A DNA stretch of 64,000 nucleotides from assembly GCA_018267275.1 (NCBI GenBank), contig JAFDYV010000003.1, forward strand, positions 1 to 64,000. Reading direction: 5' to 3'. Numbering within the stretch: position 1 is the first letter of the stretch; each line of letters begins with the position of its first letter. The notes beneath the pieces are model-generated. The model made no database searches. It was given only the letters and a program-made list of their open reading frames with translations, and had not been told where the DNA came from. This stretch comes from Bacteroidota bacterium (GTDB lineage Bacteria > Bacteroidota > Bacteroidia > Cytophagales > Cyclobacteriaceae). This document shows, piece by piece, positions 27,301 to 35,494 of the stretch. The position numbers and the translations under genes were made by a program.

Positions 27301-28848
27301 GAAAACGGCCAAATGACCATCGATTATTTGAAGACTACTTATCACTTGGATGGTAAGTTGAAGATGAACCCCACACAGATTATCTTCAACGACATTACCG
27401 TGACGGATGCTTTTAAGAACAAAGGATCTTTTGATGGCTACCTCACCCATTTGAATTACAAAAACTTTAGGGTTGTACTCAATGCCTCGTTCAACAACTT
27501 TCAAATGTTGAACACTACCGCAAAAGACAATTCCTTGTTTTACGGCCAAGCGTATGCTTCAGGTATCTTAAACATCCTTGGCCCTTTTGAAAACCTGAAA
27601 ATATCTGCCACCGCCCGATCGGAAAAAAACACACGCATCTTTATTCCTCTTACATCTTTTGAATCAGTGGAGAAAAAGGACTTTATCTCGTTTATTAACT
27701 TGACTGACACTGTTGCGTTGGCAAAATCTGCGGAAGTAAAAAAGAAAAAAGCCGGACCCACCGGCTTATCAATGGATTTGAATCTTGACATTACGCCTGA
27801 TGCCTATGCTGAAATCATCCGCGACATTAAATCGGGGGATATCATTCGCGGCTATGGCCGTGGCGACATCAAACTTCAGGTAGACACCAAAGGCGAATTC
27901 AACATGTTTGGCGTGTACGAGTTTGAGCGTGGCTTTTACAATTTTACTTTGTATGACCTGATCAACAAAGAATTCATGATCAATAAGGGCAGTCGAATCA
28001 CCTGGTTTGGAGATCCCTATGCTGGAATTTTGCAGTTGTCGGCCACGTATCGGCAACTTACTTCGCTAGCGCCCATCTTGCCCGACCAAACCAATGCCAA
28101 CCTGCCACAAATCAGAAGAAAGTACCCAGTAGATGTGGTGATGAAATTGGATGGTCCCATGCTCAGCCCCCAGATTAACTTCGACATTCTGGCAAACGAT
28201 TTACCCGATAACGTAACAGGCACGGGCGGCTCGGTGGTGCAATTGAAGTTTGCCTTCAACGCATTTAAGGCAAGGCTTGACGAACAAGAATTGAAGAAGC
28301 AAGTCTTCAGTCTCATTGTATTGCGAAGGTTTTCACCACCCGATGCATTTGCCACCAGCGGTAGTCTATACAACAGTGTAAGCGAACTTTTCTCTAACCA
28401 ACTAAGCTACTGGCTCAACCAAGTAGACCAAAATCTAGAAATTGATTTGGATTTAGGATCGTTAGACCAGGAAGCATTTAACACATTTCAATTGCGGCTT
28501 TCTTACTCATTTTTAAATGGCCGCTTGCGGGTAACACGCGAAGGAACATTTTCAAACAACCAGTATGCGCGCTCAGATGTTGCCAACATGCTAGGCGATT
28601 GGACAGTAGACTATTTGCTTACTGCAGACGGTAAGTTTAGAGTAAAAATGTTCAACCGTACCAACCTCAACCAACTAACCAACACCATTGGAACGCAAGC
28701 CACCATTACCACGGGTGTGAGTTTAATGCACACACAAAGCTTTAATAGCTGGCGCGAACTACTGATTTCTGCCCGCGAACGCAGAAGACGCGAATTGGAA
28801 GAGCAGCGCGCCCGGGGTGAAATTGATGGTGATGTCAACAACCCGTAG
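24301..28848 (+). CDS. tamB: TamB-like translocation and assembly module protein
   Basis: A 1515-residue protein with one N-terminal membrane anchor (YGSFLTLTFLVTAFFLLQLP). A long repetitive beta-helical or AsmA-like body follows, full of recurring blocks such as INIDGVEIDHADVNLKTI and DISETF-like turns. The C-terminal DUF490/TamB domain spans about 1130-1490 (GDIKLQVDTKGEFNMFGVYEFERGFYNF is its typical entry, split over the residue run here; the end is KFRVKMFNRTNLNQLT). TamB spans the periplasm and works with an Omp85 protein to insert outer-membrane proteins and move lipids. Length and architecture are normal for Bacteroidota, where this gene often sits divergently beside tsaD. Confidence 0.92.
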   Translation: MRWQVIKNWVLLRLKRVALYGSFLTLTFLVTAFFLLQLPAVQEALLSRYTRQFSKASDFPISFKKFYLRWYDQLEVEGLEIKDSEQNRMIAIEKLSVNFRFRSLLDKNNINIDGVEIDHADVNLKTIAETDTSKNLNINVFINRLSGKSGGGGNPPKINIGEVSLEQSKFSLNETQFDSIAKGFDYHHFKIDLEADLNAFKVIGDTIEFHVNSLQAQDKKTGLKINNLSTFYRISQTTMEFLDLKLSANDSYISDTIIFSYKSQRDLSDFNRKVNIKAKFKNTVIYPKDLALFNAERIALPEPLELNGSLSGRVSGFVYKDMVAKLGKTSIAGTLRMDGLPNISETFIDLSVKRGSVRITDLNFLFPDNVNTLLKPLGDFSLNGMFQGYISDFVADGDFYGSLGRIKSDINVKINPTNVNKSSYSGNLALYDFDLGKYLADTTNFQKVSLTGKVQGNGLTESTADFVLNGQISSIGIRNYNYKNITTNARFAKQLFSGQLRIDDPNLQFSATGSVDIRPGKDLLKIKANLDTAYLQNIGLSKDYLFISTYLDIDTKGLAIDSLVGDAIFKNTRVAYQKQSLELDSLHIISYREKQERRLQLRSSLADVQLHGNYLYSTLFNDLTRLFKELQLNLKNDKKAIADYYEKKNKQVTDYHADFEVNLNDVSPLITLANLDLGIAQQTKITGRFTNGITSSLQAYSDVDTLQINGKYFLKNEIEFSGSKFRDSVFVLAMLTVNSKRQLLGKAFTTEKLFSEVIWDRDHIDFNLDADQQNSTNLIRLKSEIDFLKDSTRIKLLPSRINVLNKEWKINQKNFTLNKGKEWEIHHLQLYNDEESILIDGAISQQPEKTLNVTVTQLNLNIIDAISTEKFTGVLNGEVIAKDLYQNTYFQNHLKVDALTINNFLIGDINGNNTWNRSKSVFDIDFTIDRLKQRTVSLSGYYDPEKKNPLFLHATLAKTNLRIIEPILRGIFSNIDGTLTGEYDVTGSFAHPMVNGEGQIENGQMTIDYLKTTYHLDGKLKMNPTQIIFNDITVTDAFKNKGSFDGYLTHLNYKNFRVVLNASFNNFQMLNTTAKDNSLFYGQAYASGILNILGPFENLKISATARSEKNTRIFIPLTSFESVEKKDFISFINLTDTVALAKSAEVKKKKAGPTGLSMDLNLDITPDAYAEIIRDIKSGDIIRGYGRGDIKLQVDTKGEFNMFGVYEFERGFYNFTLYDLINKEFMINKGSRITWFGDPYAGILQLSATYRQLTSLAPILPDQTNANLPQIRRKYPVDVVMKLDGPMLSPQINFDILANDLPDNVTGTGGSVVQLKFAFNAFKARLDEQELKKQVFSLIVLRRFSPPDAFATSGSLYNSVSELFSNQLSYWLNQVDQNLEIDLDLGSLDQEAFNTFQLRLSYSFLNGRLRVTREGTFSNNQYARSDVANMLGDWTVDYLLTADGKFRVKMFNRTNLNQLTNTIGTQATITTGVSLMHTQSFNSWRELLISARERRRRELEEQRARGEIDGDVNNP

Positions 28849-28861
28849 AGTTTGGGTAGTA

Positions 28862-28889
28862 AACCGAAAGTCTTAACTTCGAACTTCAA
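28862..28889. repeat. Short heptamer-phased repeat upstream of the 132-residue gene
   Basis: Four consecutive 7-base units, AACCGAA, AGTCTTA, ACTTCGA, ACTTCAA, lie 12-39 bases before the ATG at 28901. The last two differ at one base. This is a weaker member of the heptamer-array class seen at other gene borders in the window. Confidence 0.45.
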
Positions 28890-28900
28890 AGCAACACGCC

Positions 28901-29299
28901 ATGGACCTGAATCAAATCATGAAAAAGTATGCCGACCAAATAGGTGGGCAATACACGCAATACGATGCCGACAATTCAATCATCATCGTTCCCGTAGCAG
29001 GCGGGCGATTTCAAACGGTTTTGGGTACCATCAAGAAAAATGATTTGTATAACCGCAAGTTGATTGTATTGCACTCAAAAGTGTGTGCGGCCTCTACCGC
29101 TATGGACTACAAAATGCTGTTAGAGCAGACCGCATTTTTCAACTATTGCCGTTTTGTGATTGATCAAAACTACCTGCAAATAGAAGCAGTTGCTTCCGTG
29201 GACAATCTTTCGGAAGAAACAATCAAAGAAATGATGCAGGAGGTGGCCAACTTGGCTGATCAATACGAGATGAAGTTGACTGGGTCAGACATTCACTAG
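28901..29299 (+). CDS. Hypothetical protein, possible secretion-chaperone/YbjN-like fold
   Basis: A 132-residue soluble protein (MDLNQIMKKYADQIGG). The pattern is a helix, five or six strands (SIIIVPVAGGRFQTVLGTIK; LIVLHSKVCAA), a helix (YKMLLEQTAFFNYCRFVID) and a final helix (SEETIKEMMQEVANLADQYE). That order recalls type III secretion chaperone or YbjN-like folds, which bind partner proteins, but there is no identity-level evidence. It follows tamB by 52 bases and precedes rnpB. Confidence 0.6.
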   Translation: MDLNQIMKKYADQIGGQYTQYDADNSIIIVPVAGGRFQTVLGTIKKNDLYNRKLIVLHSKVCAASTAMDYKMLLEQTAFFNYCRFVIDQNYLQIEAVASVDNLSEETIKEMMQEVANLADQYEMKLTGSDIH

Positions 29300-29332
29300 C
29301 TCGAAAAGTCTTCAAACATTTTTACCTTTGCA

Positions 29333-29730
29333 CCTGCAAGCCGCTTTATCGCTCCGATTGATTTCGGAGAGGAAAGTCCGGGCAACGCAGAGCACCGTAC
29401 TTCCTAACAGGAAGAGTCTCACGAAAGTGAGATATAGATAGTGCCACAGAAAACAAACTACCCATTGCGACTCGATCGCGGAGGGAAAAGGTGAAAAGGT
29501 GGGGTAAGAGCCCACCGGGCAAGTGGTGACACTTGTTGCATGGCAAACCTTACGGGTTGAAAGGCCAAATAGGTCCTGACGCAAGATTGCTCGTCTTCAC
29601 CTGCAGCAATGCAGGTGGTCAGGATTGGGTAGGCTGCTTGATGCTGATGGCAACATCAGCACCAGATAAATGATAGAGCTTGCTGATGGCAACATCGGCA
29701 TGACAGAACCCGGCTTACAGGCTTGCACTT
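29333..29730 (+). ncRNA. rnpB: RNase P RNA (bacterial type A)
   Basis: The catalytic RNA of RNase P, which matures tRNA 5' ends. Conserved blocks are present in order: GAGGAAAGTCCGGGC, the CACAGAAA junction, GGTAAGAGCCCACCGG, AAAGGCCAAATAGG, GGGTAGGCTGCTTGA, AGATAAATGATAGAG and ACAGAACCCGGCTTA. The ends pair as helix P1 (gcaagc at 29336-29341 with gcttgc at 29721-29726). A U-rich stretch (29729-29742) follows and probably ends transcription. Two hairpins near the 3' end share a 15-base identical core with GCAA tetraloops (29643-29657 and 29683-29697). Confidence 0.96.
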
Positions 29731-29796
29731 TTATATTTTTTTAATCGTGATTTATGATTTTTGATCTAGATACCTTTCGTTTTTGATCTAGCTAAA

Positions 29797-29831
29797 AATC
29801 AGAAATCTTAAATCAGAAATCTTAAATCTCA
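29797..29831. repeat. Heptamer array (AATCNNA x5) before the response-regulator gene
   Basis: Five consecutive 7-base units AATCAGA, AATCTTA, AATCAGA, AATCTTA, AATCTCA fill 29797-29831 and stop three bases before the ATG at 29835. The first four also make an exact 14-base tandem duplication. A separate repeat (tttttgatctag) occurs twice at about 29758 and 29780. Confidence 0.85.
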
Positions 29832-29834
29832 TCC

Positions 29835-30995
29835 ATGCCCAAAGTATTATTGATTGAAGATGAAGCCAGTATCCGCGCGGTGCTCAAAGACATTCTAAAA
29901 GATCAAAAAGAATTAAACCTGACCATTGAGGAGGCCAAAGACGGTGCAGAGGGGCTGGCCAAATTAGAAGCCGACAATTTTGACCTCGCACTCTGCGACA
30001 TCAAGATGCCAAAAATGGATGGCATGGAAGTATTAAAGGCGGCCAAAGAAAAAGGCGTTGCCACAACGTTTGTCATGATTTCAGCACACGGCACAACCGA
30101 ACTGGCTGTGGATGCAACTAAAATGGGTGCCTATGACTTCCTTCAAAAGCCACCCGATCTTAATCGACTATTGATTACTGTTCGCAACGCGCTCGACAAA
30201 AATAATCTCGTAAAGGAAACAAGATCATTAAAGAAGAAAGTATCGCAGAAATATGAAATGATCGGTAACTCGCCAGCGCTCAGCGAAATTAAATCGGTAA
30301 TTGAGAAAGTAGCACCAACAGATGCACGTGTATTGATTACAGGTCCTAATGGCTCTGGTAAAGAATTGGTCGCCCGGCAGCTCCACGAAAAAAGCAACCG
30401 TGCCAAGTTTGAATTTGTAGAAGTAAACTGTGCAGCCATACCATCTGAGCTAATCGAGAGTGAGTTGTTTGGTCACGAGAAGGGATCGTTTACATCGGCC
30501 ATCAAGCAACGCGTTGGCAAGTTTGAACAAGCCGAAAATGGAACACTTTTTTTAGATGAAATAGGCGACATGAGCCTCTCGGCACAAGCTAAAGTGCTGC
30601 GAGCGTTGCAAGAAAACAAGATCACGCGCGTAGGTGGCGAGCGCGACATACCCGTGCATGTACGCGTGATTGCCGCCACCAACAAAGACTTGAAAAAAGA
30701 AATCGCTGAAAATCGTTTTCGCGAAGATTTGTATCACCGCTTGTCAGTAATCGTTATCAAAGTGCCATCGCTGAACGACCGCAAGGACGACATACCGGAG
30801 TTGGTTGAAAAATTCTTGGCAGACGTAAGTAACGAAAATGGCTGGAAGAAAAAGGAAATCGACACGAAGGCCTTAAAGGCGCTGCAAGGCTACAATTGGA
30901 CAGGAAATATTCGTGAACTAAGGAATGTGGTGGAACGATTGGCCATCATGAGCGACTCCATTATTGGCCAAAAAGACGTAGAAAAATACCTGTAG
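29835..30995 (+). CDS. NtrC-like response regulator (REC + AAA+) without DNA-binding domain
   Basis: A 386-residue protein. Residues 1-118 form a receiver domain with acidic pocket Glu8/Asp9, phosphoacceptor Asp55 (LALCDIKMPKMDG) and Lys105 (LQKPPD). Residues 142-370 form a sigma-54-type AAA+ domain with Walker A GPNGSGKE (170-177), Walker B GTLFLDEIGD and the arginine-rich NIRELRNVVERL sensor II. Two family features are altered. The sigma-54-contacting GAFTGA loop reads GSFTSA (217-222), and the Fis-type helix-turn-helix that normally follows is absent, the protein ending at DVEKYL. It may act from solution or on another partner. No histidine kinase is adjacent. Confidence 0.9.
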   Translation: MPKVLLIEDEASIRAVLKDILKDQKELNLTIEEAKDGAEGLAKLEADNFDLALCDIKMPKMDGMEVLKAAKEKGVATTFVMISAHGTTELAVDATKMGAYDFLQKPPDLNRLLITVRNALDKNNLVKETRSLKKKVSQKYEMIGNSPALSEIKSVIEKVAPTDARVLITGPNGSGKELVARQLHEKSNRAKFEFVEVNCAAIPSELIESELFGHEKGSFTSAIKQRVGKFEQAENGTLFLDEIGDMSLSAQAKVLRALQENKITRVGGERDIPVHVRVIAATNKDLKKEIAENRFREDLYHRLSVIVIKVPSLNDRKDDIPELVEKFLADVSNENGWKKKEIDTKALKALQGYNWTGNIRELRNVVERLAIMSDSIIGQKDVEKYL

Positions 30996-30997
30996 GA

Positions 30998-31114
30998 TTA
31001 TATCCTTTGGGTAGCTGTTCTCTTTACTTCTTTCTTGCTGTAGGTAGGGCAAGTGTATTGGCTGCAAGCCGTTAAGAAGCTAACCAAAAGCAAAAAGGCT
31101 AAAATTTTTTTCAT
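30998..31114 (-). CDS. Very small lipoprotein (38 residues)
   Basis: A minus-strand frame from the ATG at 31114 encodes 38 residues: a lipoprotein signal MKKILAFLLLVSFLTACS with a good lipobox (LTAC, Cys17), then a 22-residue tail QYTCPTYSKKEVKRTATQRI. The mature part would carry the lipidated Cys plus one more Cys in TCPTY. Tiny lipoproteins with a CPTY-type tail seem to recur in Bacteroidota, as far as I recall. It is close after the response regulator but on the other strand. Confidence 0.7.
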   Translation of the reverse strand: MKKILAFLLLVSFLTACSQYTCPTYSKKEVKRTATQRI

Positions 31115-31204
31115 AGTGGTGTTTTTGACAGTTTCAAAAGTATCAATCTTTTTTTTCTAAACAAATGCAAACTACACAAAAATGCAGTTTAGCGACAATA
31201 TTAG

Positions 31205-32191
31205 CTATCCAACCAGCAAATTACACCCCCTAACATCGCTGTTGTCCATCCGGCCAAGTACCTCAAAGTAACCGTTTTGCACTACCCGGCCTAAATCTTG
31301 GGTTTGAATGAATGCGCAAGAATGGGTATTTGCCAAGTCAATCAACGAAATCAGCCCGGTTTTTCCATCGGCAACCGGTGAAAACGGGTCGTTGAGGTCA
31401 CGAATTTGAATTTTTAGGGTGGCTGGGCATTGGAAAACACCCTCACCCGATGAATAAGCCTGTGATAGCAACTCGGTCATTCCATACTCAGAATGGATAG
31501 CAGGCACATTGAATTTCTCGCACAAAAATCTGTGGAGCTCCTCACGCACCCATTCCTTTCTCCGTCCTTTCATCCCCCCCGTTTCCATCACGATACAATG
31601 GTTCCAATCAACTTCGTGTTTTTCTGCTAAGTCCAGCAGCGCGAATGACACGCCCCAAATCAAAGTCTTTCTGCTGTCAATGCGAAGTGCCGCCACCTTC
31701 GCAAGCAAATCGGCTTGGTTGTATAAATAGAAGCCCGAATGTGGCGAGCCTGTTTGTTGAATGAACCAATCGATCATGGCAATCAACGATGAACCGCTTC
31801 GTTCAAGGTAAGAAGGCAACAAAGCCAAGAGGTTGTATTGGTTCAATGGACCATAAAACTGTTCGAATAGTGTTTGTGCATGGCGCAGGTACGAGTCAAC
31901 GCTCTTAACCAAATGCTTGCTGGTAGCCATGCCCGTAGTGCCGCTGCTCGTGAAGATCGTTTCTGGTTGCCAATGGCCCGTTTGAACCGCGTGTGCTTTA
32001 AAAAAGCCTATGGGCAAAAAAGGAATTTGCTCGATTGATGTTATCTTTGTTGGGAGGATGCCCAAATGACGCAAGTAACTGGCGTAAACCAAGTTTTCGG
32101 TTGCTTGCTGTTGGAACAACAGCAGCGCAATATTTTCGAAGTTGCTTTCGTTTACTAGGGCAAGTGCTTCAAAACTTTTTGGTGCTGACAC
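31205..32191 (-). CDS. LuxE-like acyl-protein synthetase / adenylate-forming enzyme
   Basis: A 328-residue protein of the LuxE / phenylacetate-CoA-ligase-like branch of ANL enzymes. The AMP-binding P-loop ETIFTSSGTTGMATSKH lies near residue 80. METGGMKGRRKEWVREELHR and IHSEYGMTELLSQAYS follow at 205-250 as the adenylate-site motifs. The end GRVVQNGYFEVLGRMDNSDVRG is the hinge with the GR.D signature, and the C-terminal lid domain is truncated as in LuxE. In bioluminescence LuxE activates fatty acids for the reductase; no lux gene is here, so it may load acyl groups in surface-polymer or lipid synthesis. It is divergent from the lipoprotein at 32223. Confidence 0.82.
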   Translation of the reverse strand: MSAPKSFEALALVNESNFENIALLLFQQQATENLVYASYLRHLGILPTKITSIEQIPFLPIGFFKAHAVQTGHWQPETIFTSSGTTGMATSKHLVKSVDSYLRHAQTLFEQFYGPLNQYNLLALLPSYLERSGSSLIAMIDWFIQQTGSPHSGFYLYNQADLLAKVAALRIDSRKTLIWGVSFALLDLAEKHEVDWNHCIVMETGGMKGRRKEWVREELHRFLCEKFNVPAIHSEYGMTELLSQAYSSGEGVFQCPATLKIQIRDLNDPFSPVADGKTGLISLIDLANTHSCAFIQTQDLGRVVQNGYFEVLGRMDNSDVRGCNLLVG

Positions 32192-32222
32192 GCGTTGAGC
32201 AATTAATAGTCAAAGGTAAAGA

Positions 32223-33005
32223 ATGAGGTCGATTGTTATTTCGGTATTGATTTGCGGTTTGATTTTAGCGCTAGATGGATGCTTTACTGCTCCGACTTAC
32301 CCAGTTGTTCCAAATATTTCGTTCGCAGGTTTGAGTTTTGAAAGATTGGCTCCTCCGGAGTTTCCAACCTTGGTTCTCAAACTGAACTTTACAGATGGCG
32401 ATGGTGATTTGGGGCTTGATCCGCGATTCGAAACTGACACGGCCTTTGTTGAGAGGTTTTATGTCACTCGCCAAAATCAATACATCTCAAGCTTCACATT
32501 GGAAAAATTTCCAAGTGTAGCTTTGGTGGATTTCAAGTTCGTTAAGCGAAACCCCACACTAAGACTGCCAAACGGATCACCATTTCCCCCACTGAATTGC
32601 AAGAATTGGCTACAGCGAACAAAACAGGTTAACAACTTGCCACAAGTGCAAGATACTGTGTATATGGAAAGTAACGAAAGTTATTATAACATCTTGGTTG
32701 ATCTATTCATAGATGATGGGACAGGTAACTTCAAGATTTTCGACCCAAGCACTAGTCCTGATTTTACTTTTCCAACCTGTCCTGGTGAAAATTTCAGCGG
32801 CCGATTTCCCGTGCTTTCAAGTGATCCAGGTAAAAAAGCGCCCTTAGATGGAACGTTAACCTACAGGATAAAGAGCTTGTTAACTGAGATTATCATTGGC
32901 TCAAAACGTTTCAAACTGCGCATACAAATTTTAGATCGTTCTTATCACAGAAGCAACGTCATAGAAACTGAGCCGACCACGTTAGCAGCGATACGAACAA
33001 TTTAG
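32223..33005 (+). CDS. Lipoprotein of unknown function
   Basis: A 260-residue protein with a signal peptide and lipobox (ILALDGCFTAP, Cys20). A beta-rich mature part follows. NFTDGDGDLGLDPRFET resembles a calcium-binding Asp/Gly turn common in secreted Bacteroidota lipoproteins, and SNESYYNILVDLFIDDGTGN follows later. It is probably exposed on the outer membrane. Its TAG stop overlaps the stop of the E1 gene on the other strand. Confidence 0.65.
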   Translation: MRSIVISVLICGLILALDGCFTAPTYPVVPNISFAGLSFERLAPPEFPTLVLKLNFTDGDGDLGLDPRFETDTAFVERFYVTRQNQYISSFTLEKFPSVALVDFKFVKRNPTLRLPNGSPFPPLNCKNWLQRTKQVNNLPQVQDTVYMESNESYYNILVDLFIDDGTGNFKIFDPSTSPDFTFPTCPGENFSGRFPVLSSDPGKKAPLDGTLTYRIKSLLTEIIIGSKRFKLRIQILDRSYHRSNVIETEPTTLAAIRTI

Positions 33006-35404
33006 CCCAAGCTAGGAAATCTGCCGGGCTCAGCTTCGCTCACCAACTCGTACACACGCTCAAAAATTTCCTCCGGATTGGGCTTTGAAAAATAGTCGCC
33101 ATCAGACCCATATGCCGGGCGATGCTCTTTGGCGGTAATTGTTAAGGGTGTAGAATCAAGGTATTGATAGCCTTTCTGCACTTCAAGTACCTGTTGCATC
33201 ATAAATGCAGTGGCTCCCCCGGGCACGTCTTCATCAGCAAACACAACCCGATTGGTTTTCTTCAACGACTCTACGATGGAGTGGTGAACATCAAACGGCA
33301 AGAGCGATTGTACATCAATTACTTCACAAGAGATTCCTTTGGTCTCTAATTCAGCAGCGGCTTCCATCACCACCCGGCACATTGAACCATAGGTGACAAT
33401 GGTAACGTCTGTGCCTTCTTGCAATATTTCGGGTTGACCAATTGGCACACAAAATTCGCCAACATTATCAGGCAGTTTTTCTTTCAACCGGTAGCCATTC
33501 AAACACTCCACCACCAAAGCAGGGTCATCTGATTTAAAGAGCGTGTTGTAAAAGCCAGCGGCTTGCACCATGTTGCGGGGCACCAAAACCAACATGCCGC
33601 GCAAACTATTCAAAATCATGCCCATCGGTGAACCTGCATGCCACACGCCTTCTAAACGGTGACCGCGTGTTCGAACAATGAGTGGTGCTTTCTGTCCTCC
33701 CTTGGTTCGGTACTGGAGACAGGCCAAGTCATCACTTAATATCTGAATCGCATAGAGGAGATAATCCAGGTATTGAATTTCGGCAATTGGCCTCAGCCCT
33801 CGCAGTGCCAAGCCAATCCCCTGCCCCACGATTGTACATTCTCGAATGCCCGTATCAGTTACGCGCAACTCACCAAACTTTTCTTGCAAGCCGGCAAAGC
33901 CTTGGTTCACGTCACCAATCTTTCCAACGTCTTCGCCAAAAGCCAACACGCGCGGGTCGCGTTGAAGCGCTTCCGTAAAGCAAGCACGCAATACTTCGCG
34001 TCCATCAACTAACAACGAGTTTTCAGAGTACTGAGCAGCGATGCCCTGCACATTAAATGCAGACTCTGATGATTGACTAAACAAATGCGAATTGAAACGG
34101 TCTTCGTTGCGTTTTGACACATTGCTTATCCAACCACGAAGTCTGTCTTTGATTTCAGAATTTTTGCCGACCAGCGCGCGCAACGCGGCTTTGGCGGCCT
34201 TCATCGAATCGTAATGAACGGGGTTGATTGTTTTGTTGAGCGTCTCTACAATGCCGTGTACTTCCCCATGTTCACGCTCGCATTGCTCGAGTAATGCAAC
34301 CAATTCCTTTTGCTCTGCCTGAATGTCTTTATTGAAAGCTTTCCATGATTCATCTTTCACACGCTTGGCAGTGGCCTTCGCTTCCTTTTCAATTTCGTCT
34401 AGCTCGATATCACTGGCGATGCCTTCGTTTATCATCCACTTGCGCATCTGCCGCAAGCAGTCAAACTCATTCTCCCAAGCTAAGCGCTCTTTTGACTTAT
34501 ACCGTTCGTGCGAACCCGAAGTAGAGTGGCCTTGGGGTTGGGTCATTTCAATCACATGCACGAGCACCGGCACATGTTCTTCACGACAAATCTTTTCGGC
34601 TTTTTCGTATGTTTCGCACAATGCTTGGAAATCCCACCCGCGTACGGTAAAGATTTCGTAGCCTTTATCTTTTTTATCGCGCTGAAAACCGGCTAAGATT
34701 TTAGAAATACTGCCTTTGGTAGTTTGGTATTCTTTCGGGACGGAAATTCCGTAGTCATCGTCCCAAACCGAAACCAACATGGGTACTTGCAACACACCAG
34801 CTGCATTAATGGCTTCAAAAAACATTCCCTCAGAAGTAGAGGCATTGCCGATGGTGCCAAAAGCAATTTCGTTTCCGTTGTTGCTCAGGTCTGTATATGA
34901 TTTTAATTCAGGATTGCTTCTAAAAAGTTTTGACGCTTGTGCCAATCCTACCAGCCGCGGCATCTGCGAGGCGGTGGGAGAAATATCGGCACTGCTGTTT
35001 TTTAATTTCGAAATCGCTTTCAATTTGCCTGTCTCATCAAGCATGCGCGTTGCAAAGTGGCCGTTCATCAAACGTCCTGCTGTGGCGGGATCGGCCTCTA
35101 CATCTGTATGTGCATATAGTTGCGCAAAGTAGTGGTGCAACGTCATCTCGCCAATGGCGAGCATAAAGGTTTGGTCACGATAGTAACCCGAACGGATGTC
35201 TCCGGGTTTGAACACCTTTGCCATGGCAAGTTGTGCCAGCTCTTTGCCATCGCCAAAAATTCCGAATTTGGCTTTGCCCATGAACACTTCCTTGCGGCCG
35301 AGTAAACTTGCCTCGCGGCTCTCCCACCCTAACCGATAGTCGTCCAAAATTGCCTTCGCTTTTTTGGACGAGACTTTAGGAAATTCTGTTTTTGCTTCGT
35401 TCAC
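33002..35404 (-). CDS. Fused 2-oxoacid dehydrogenase E1 alpha-beta (branched-chain type)
   Basis: An 800-residue protein joining the alpha and beta chains of a thiamine-diphosphate dehydrogenase. The alpha half (about 1-400) has the TPP region FGTIGNASTSEGMFFEAINA, where the usual GDG is GNA and the later NN is DD (VWDDDYGIS). QPQGHSTSGSHERYKS is the regulatory-loop region. The beta half (about 460-790) has DPRVLAFGEDVGKIGDVNQG, AEIQYLDYLL and EVIDVQSLLPFD. It feeds an E2 lipoyl acyltransferase and makes branched-chain or other acyl-CoAs. E2 and E3 are not in the window. The start is a GTG at 35404. Confidence 0.85.
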   Translation of the reverse strand: MNEAKTEFPKVSSKKAKAILDDYRLGWESREASLLGRKEVFMGKAKFGIFGDGKELAQLAMAKVFKPGDIRSGYYRDQTFMLAIGEMTLHHYFAQLYAHTDVEADPATAGRLMNGHFATRMLDETGKLKAISKLKNSSADISPTASQMPRLVGLAQASKLFRSNPELKSYTDLSNNGNEIAFGTIGNASTSEGMFFEAINAAGVLQVPMLVSVWDDDYGISVPKEYQTTKGSISKILAGFQRDKKDKGYEIFTVRGWDFQALCETYEKAEKICREEHVPVLVHVIEMTQPQGHSTSGSHERYKSKERLAWENEFDCLRQMRKWMINEGIASDIELDEIEKEAKATAKRVKDESWKAFNKDIQAEQKELVALLEQCEREHGEVHGIVETLNKTINPVHYDSMKAAKAALRALVGKNSEIKDRLRGWISNVSKRNEDRFNSHLFSQSSESAFNVQGIAAQYSENSLLVDGREVLRACFTEALQRDPRVLAFGEDVGKIGDVNQGFAGLQEKFGELRVTDTGIRECTIVGQGIGLALRGLRPIAEIQYLDYLLYAIQILSDDLACLQYRTKGGQKAPLIVRTRGHRLEGVWHAGSPMGMILNSLRGMLVLVPRNMVQAAGFYNTLFKSDDPALVVECLNGYRLKEKLPDNVGEFCVPIGQPEILQEGTDVTIVTYGSMCRVVMEAAAELETKGISCEVIDVQSLLPFDVHHSIVESLKKTNRVVFADEDVPGGATAFMMQQVLEVQKGYQYLDSTPLTITAKEHRPAYGSDGDYFSKPNPEEIFERVYELVSEAEPGRFPSLG

Positions 35405-35494
35405 TCGATTGCGGAATTATATTGTAAAAGTAGAGAAAAACCCGGCACCCCTCAAAGCAATAAAAATATCCAAAATAAAATAGCGGCAAACAAT

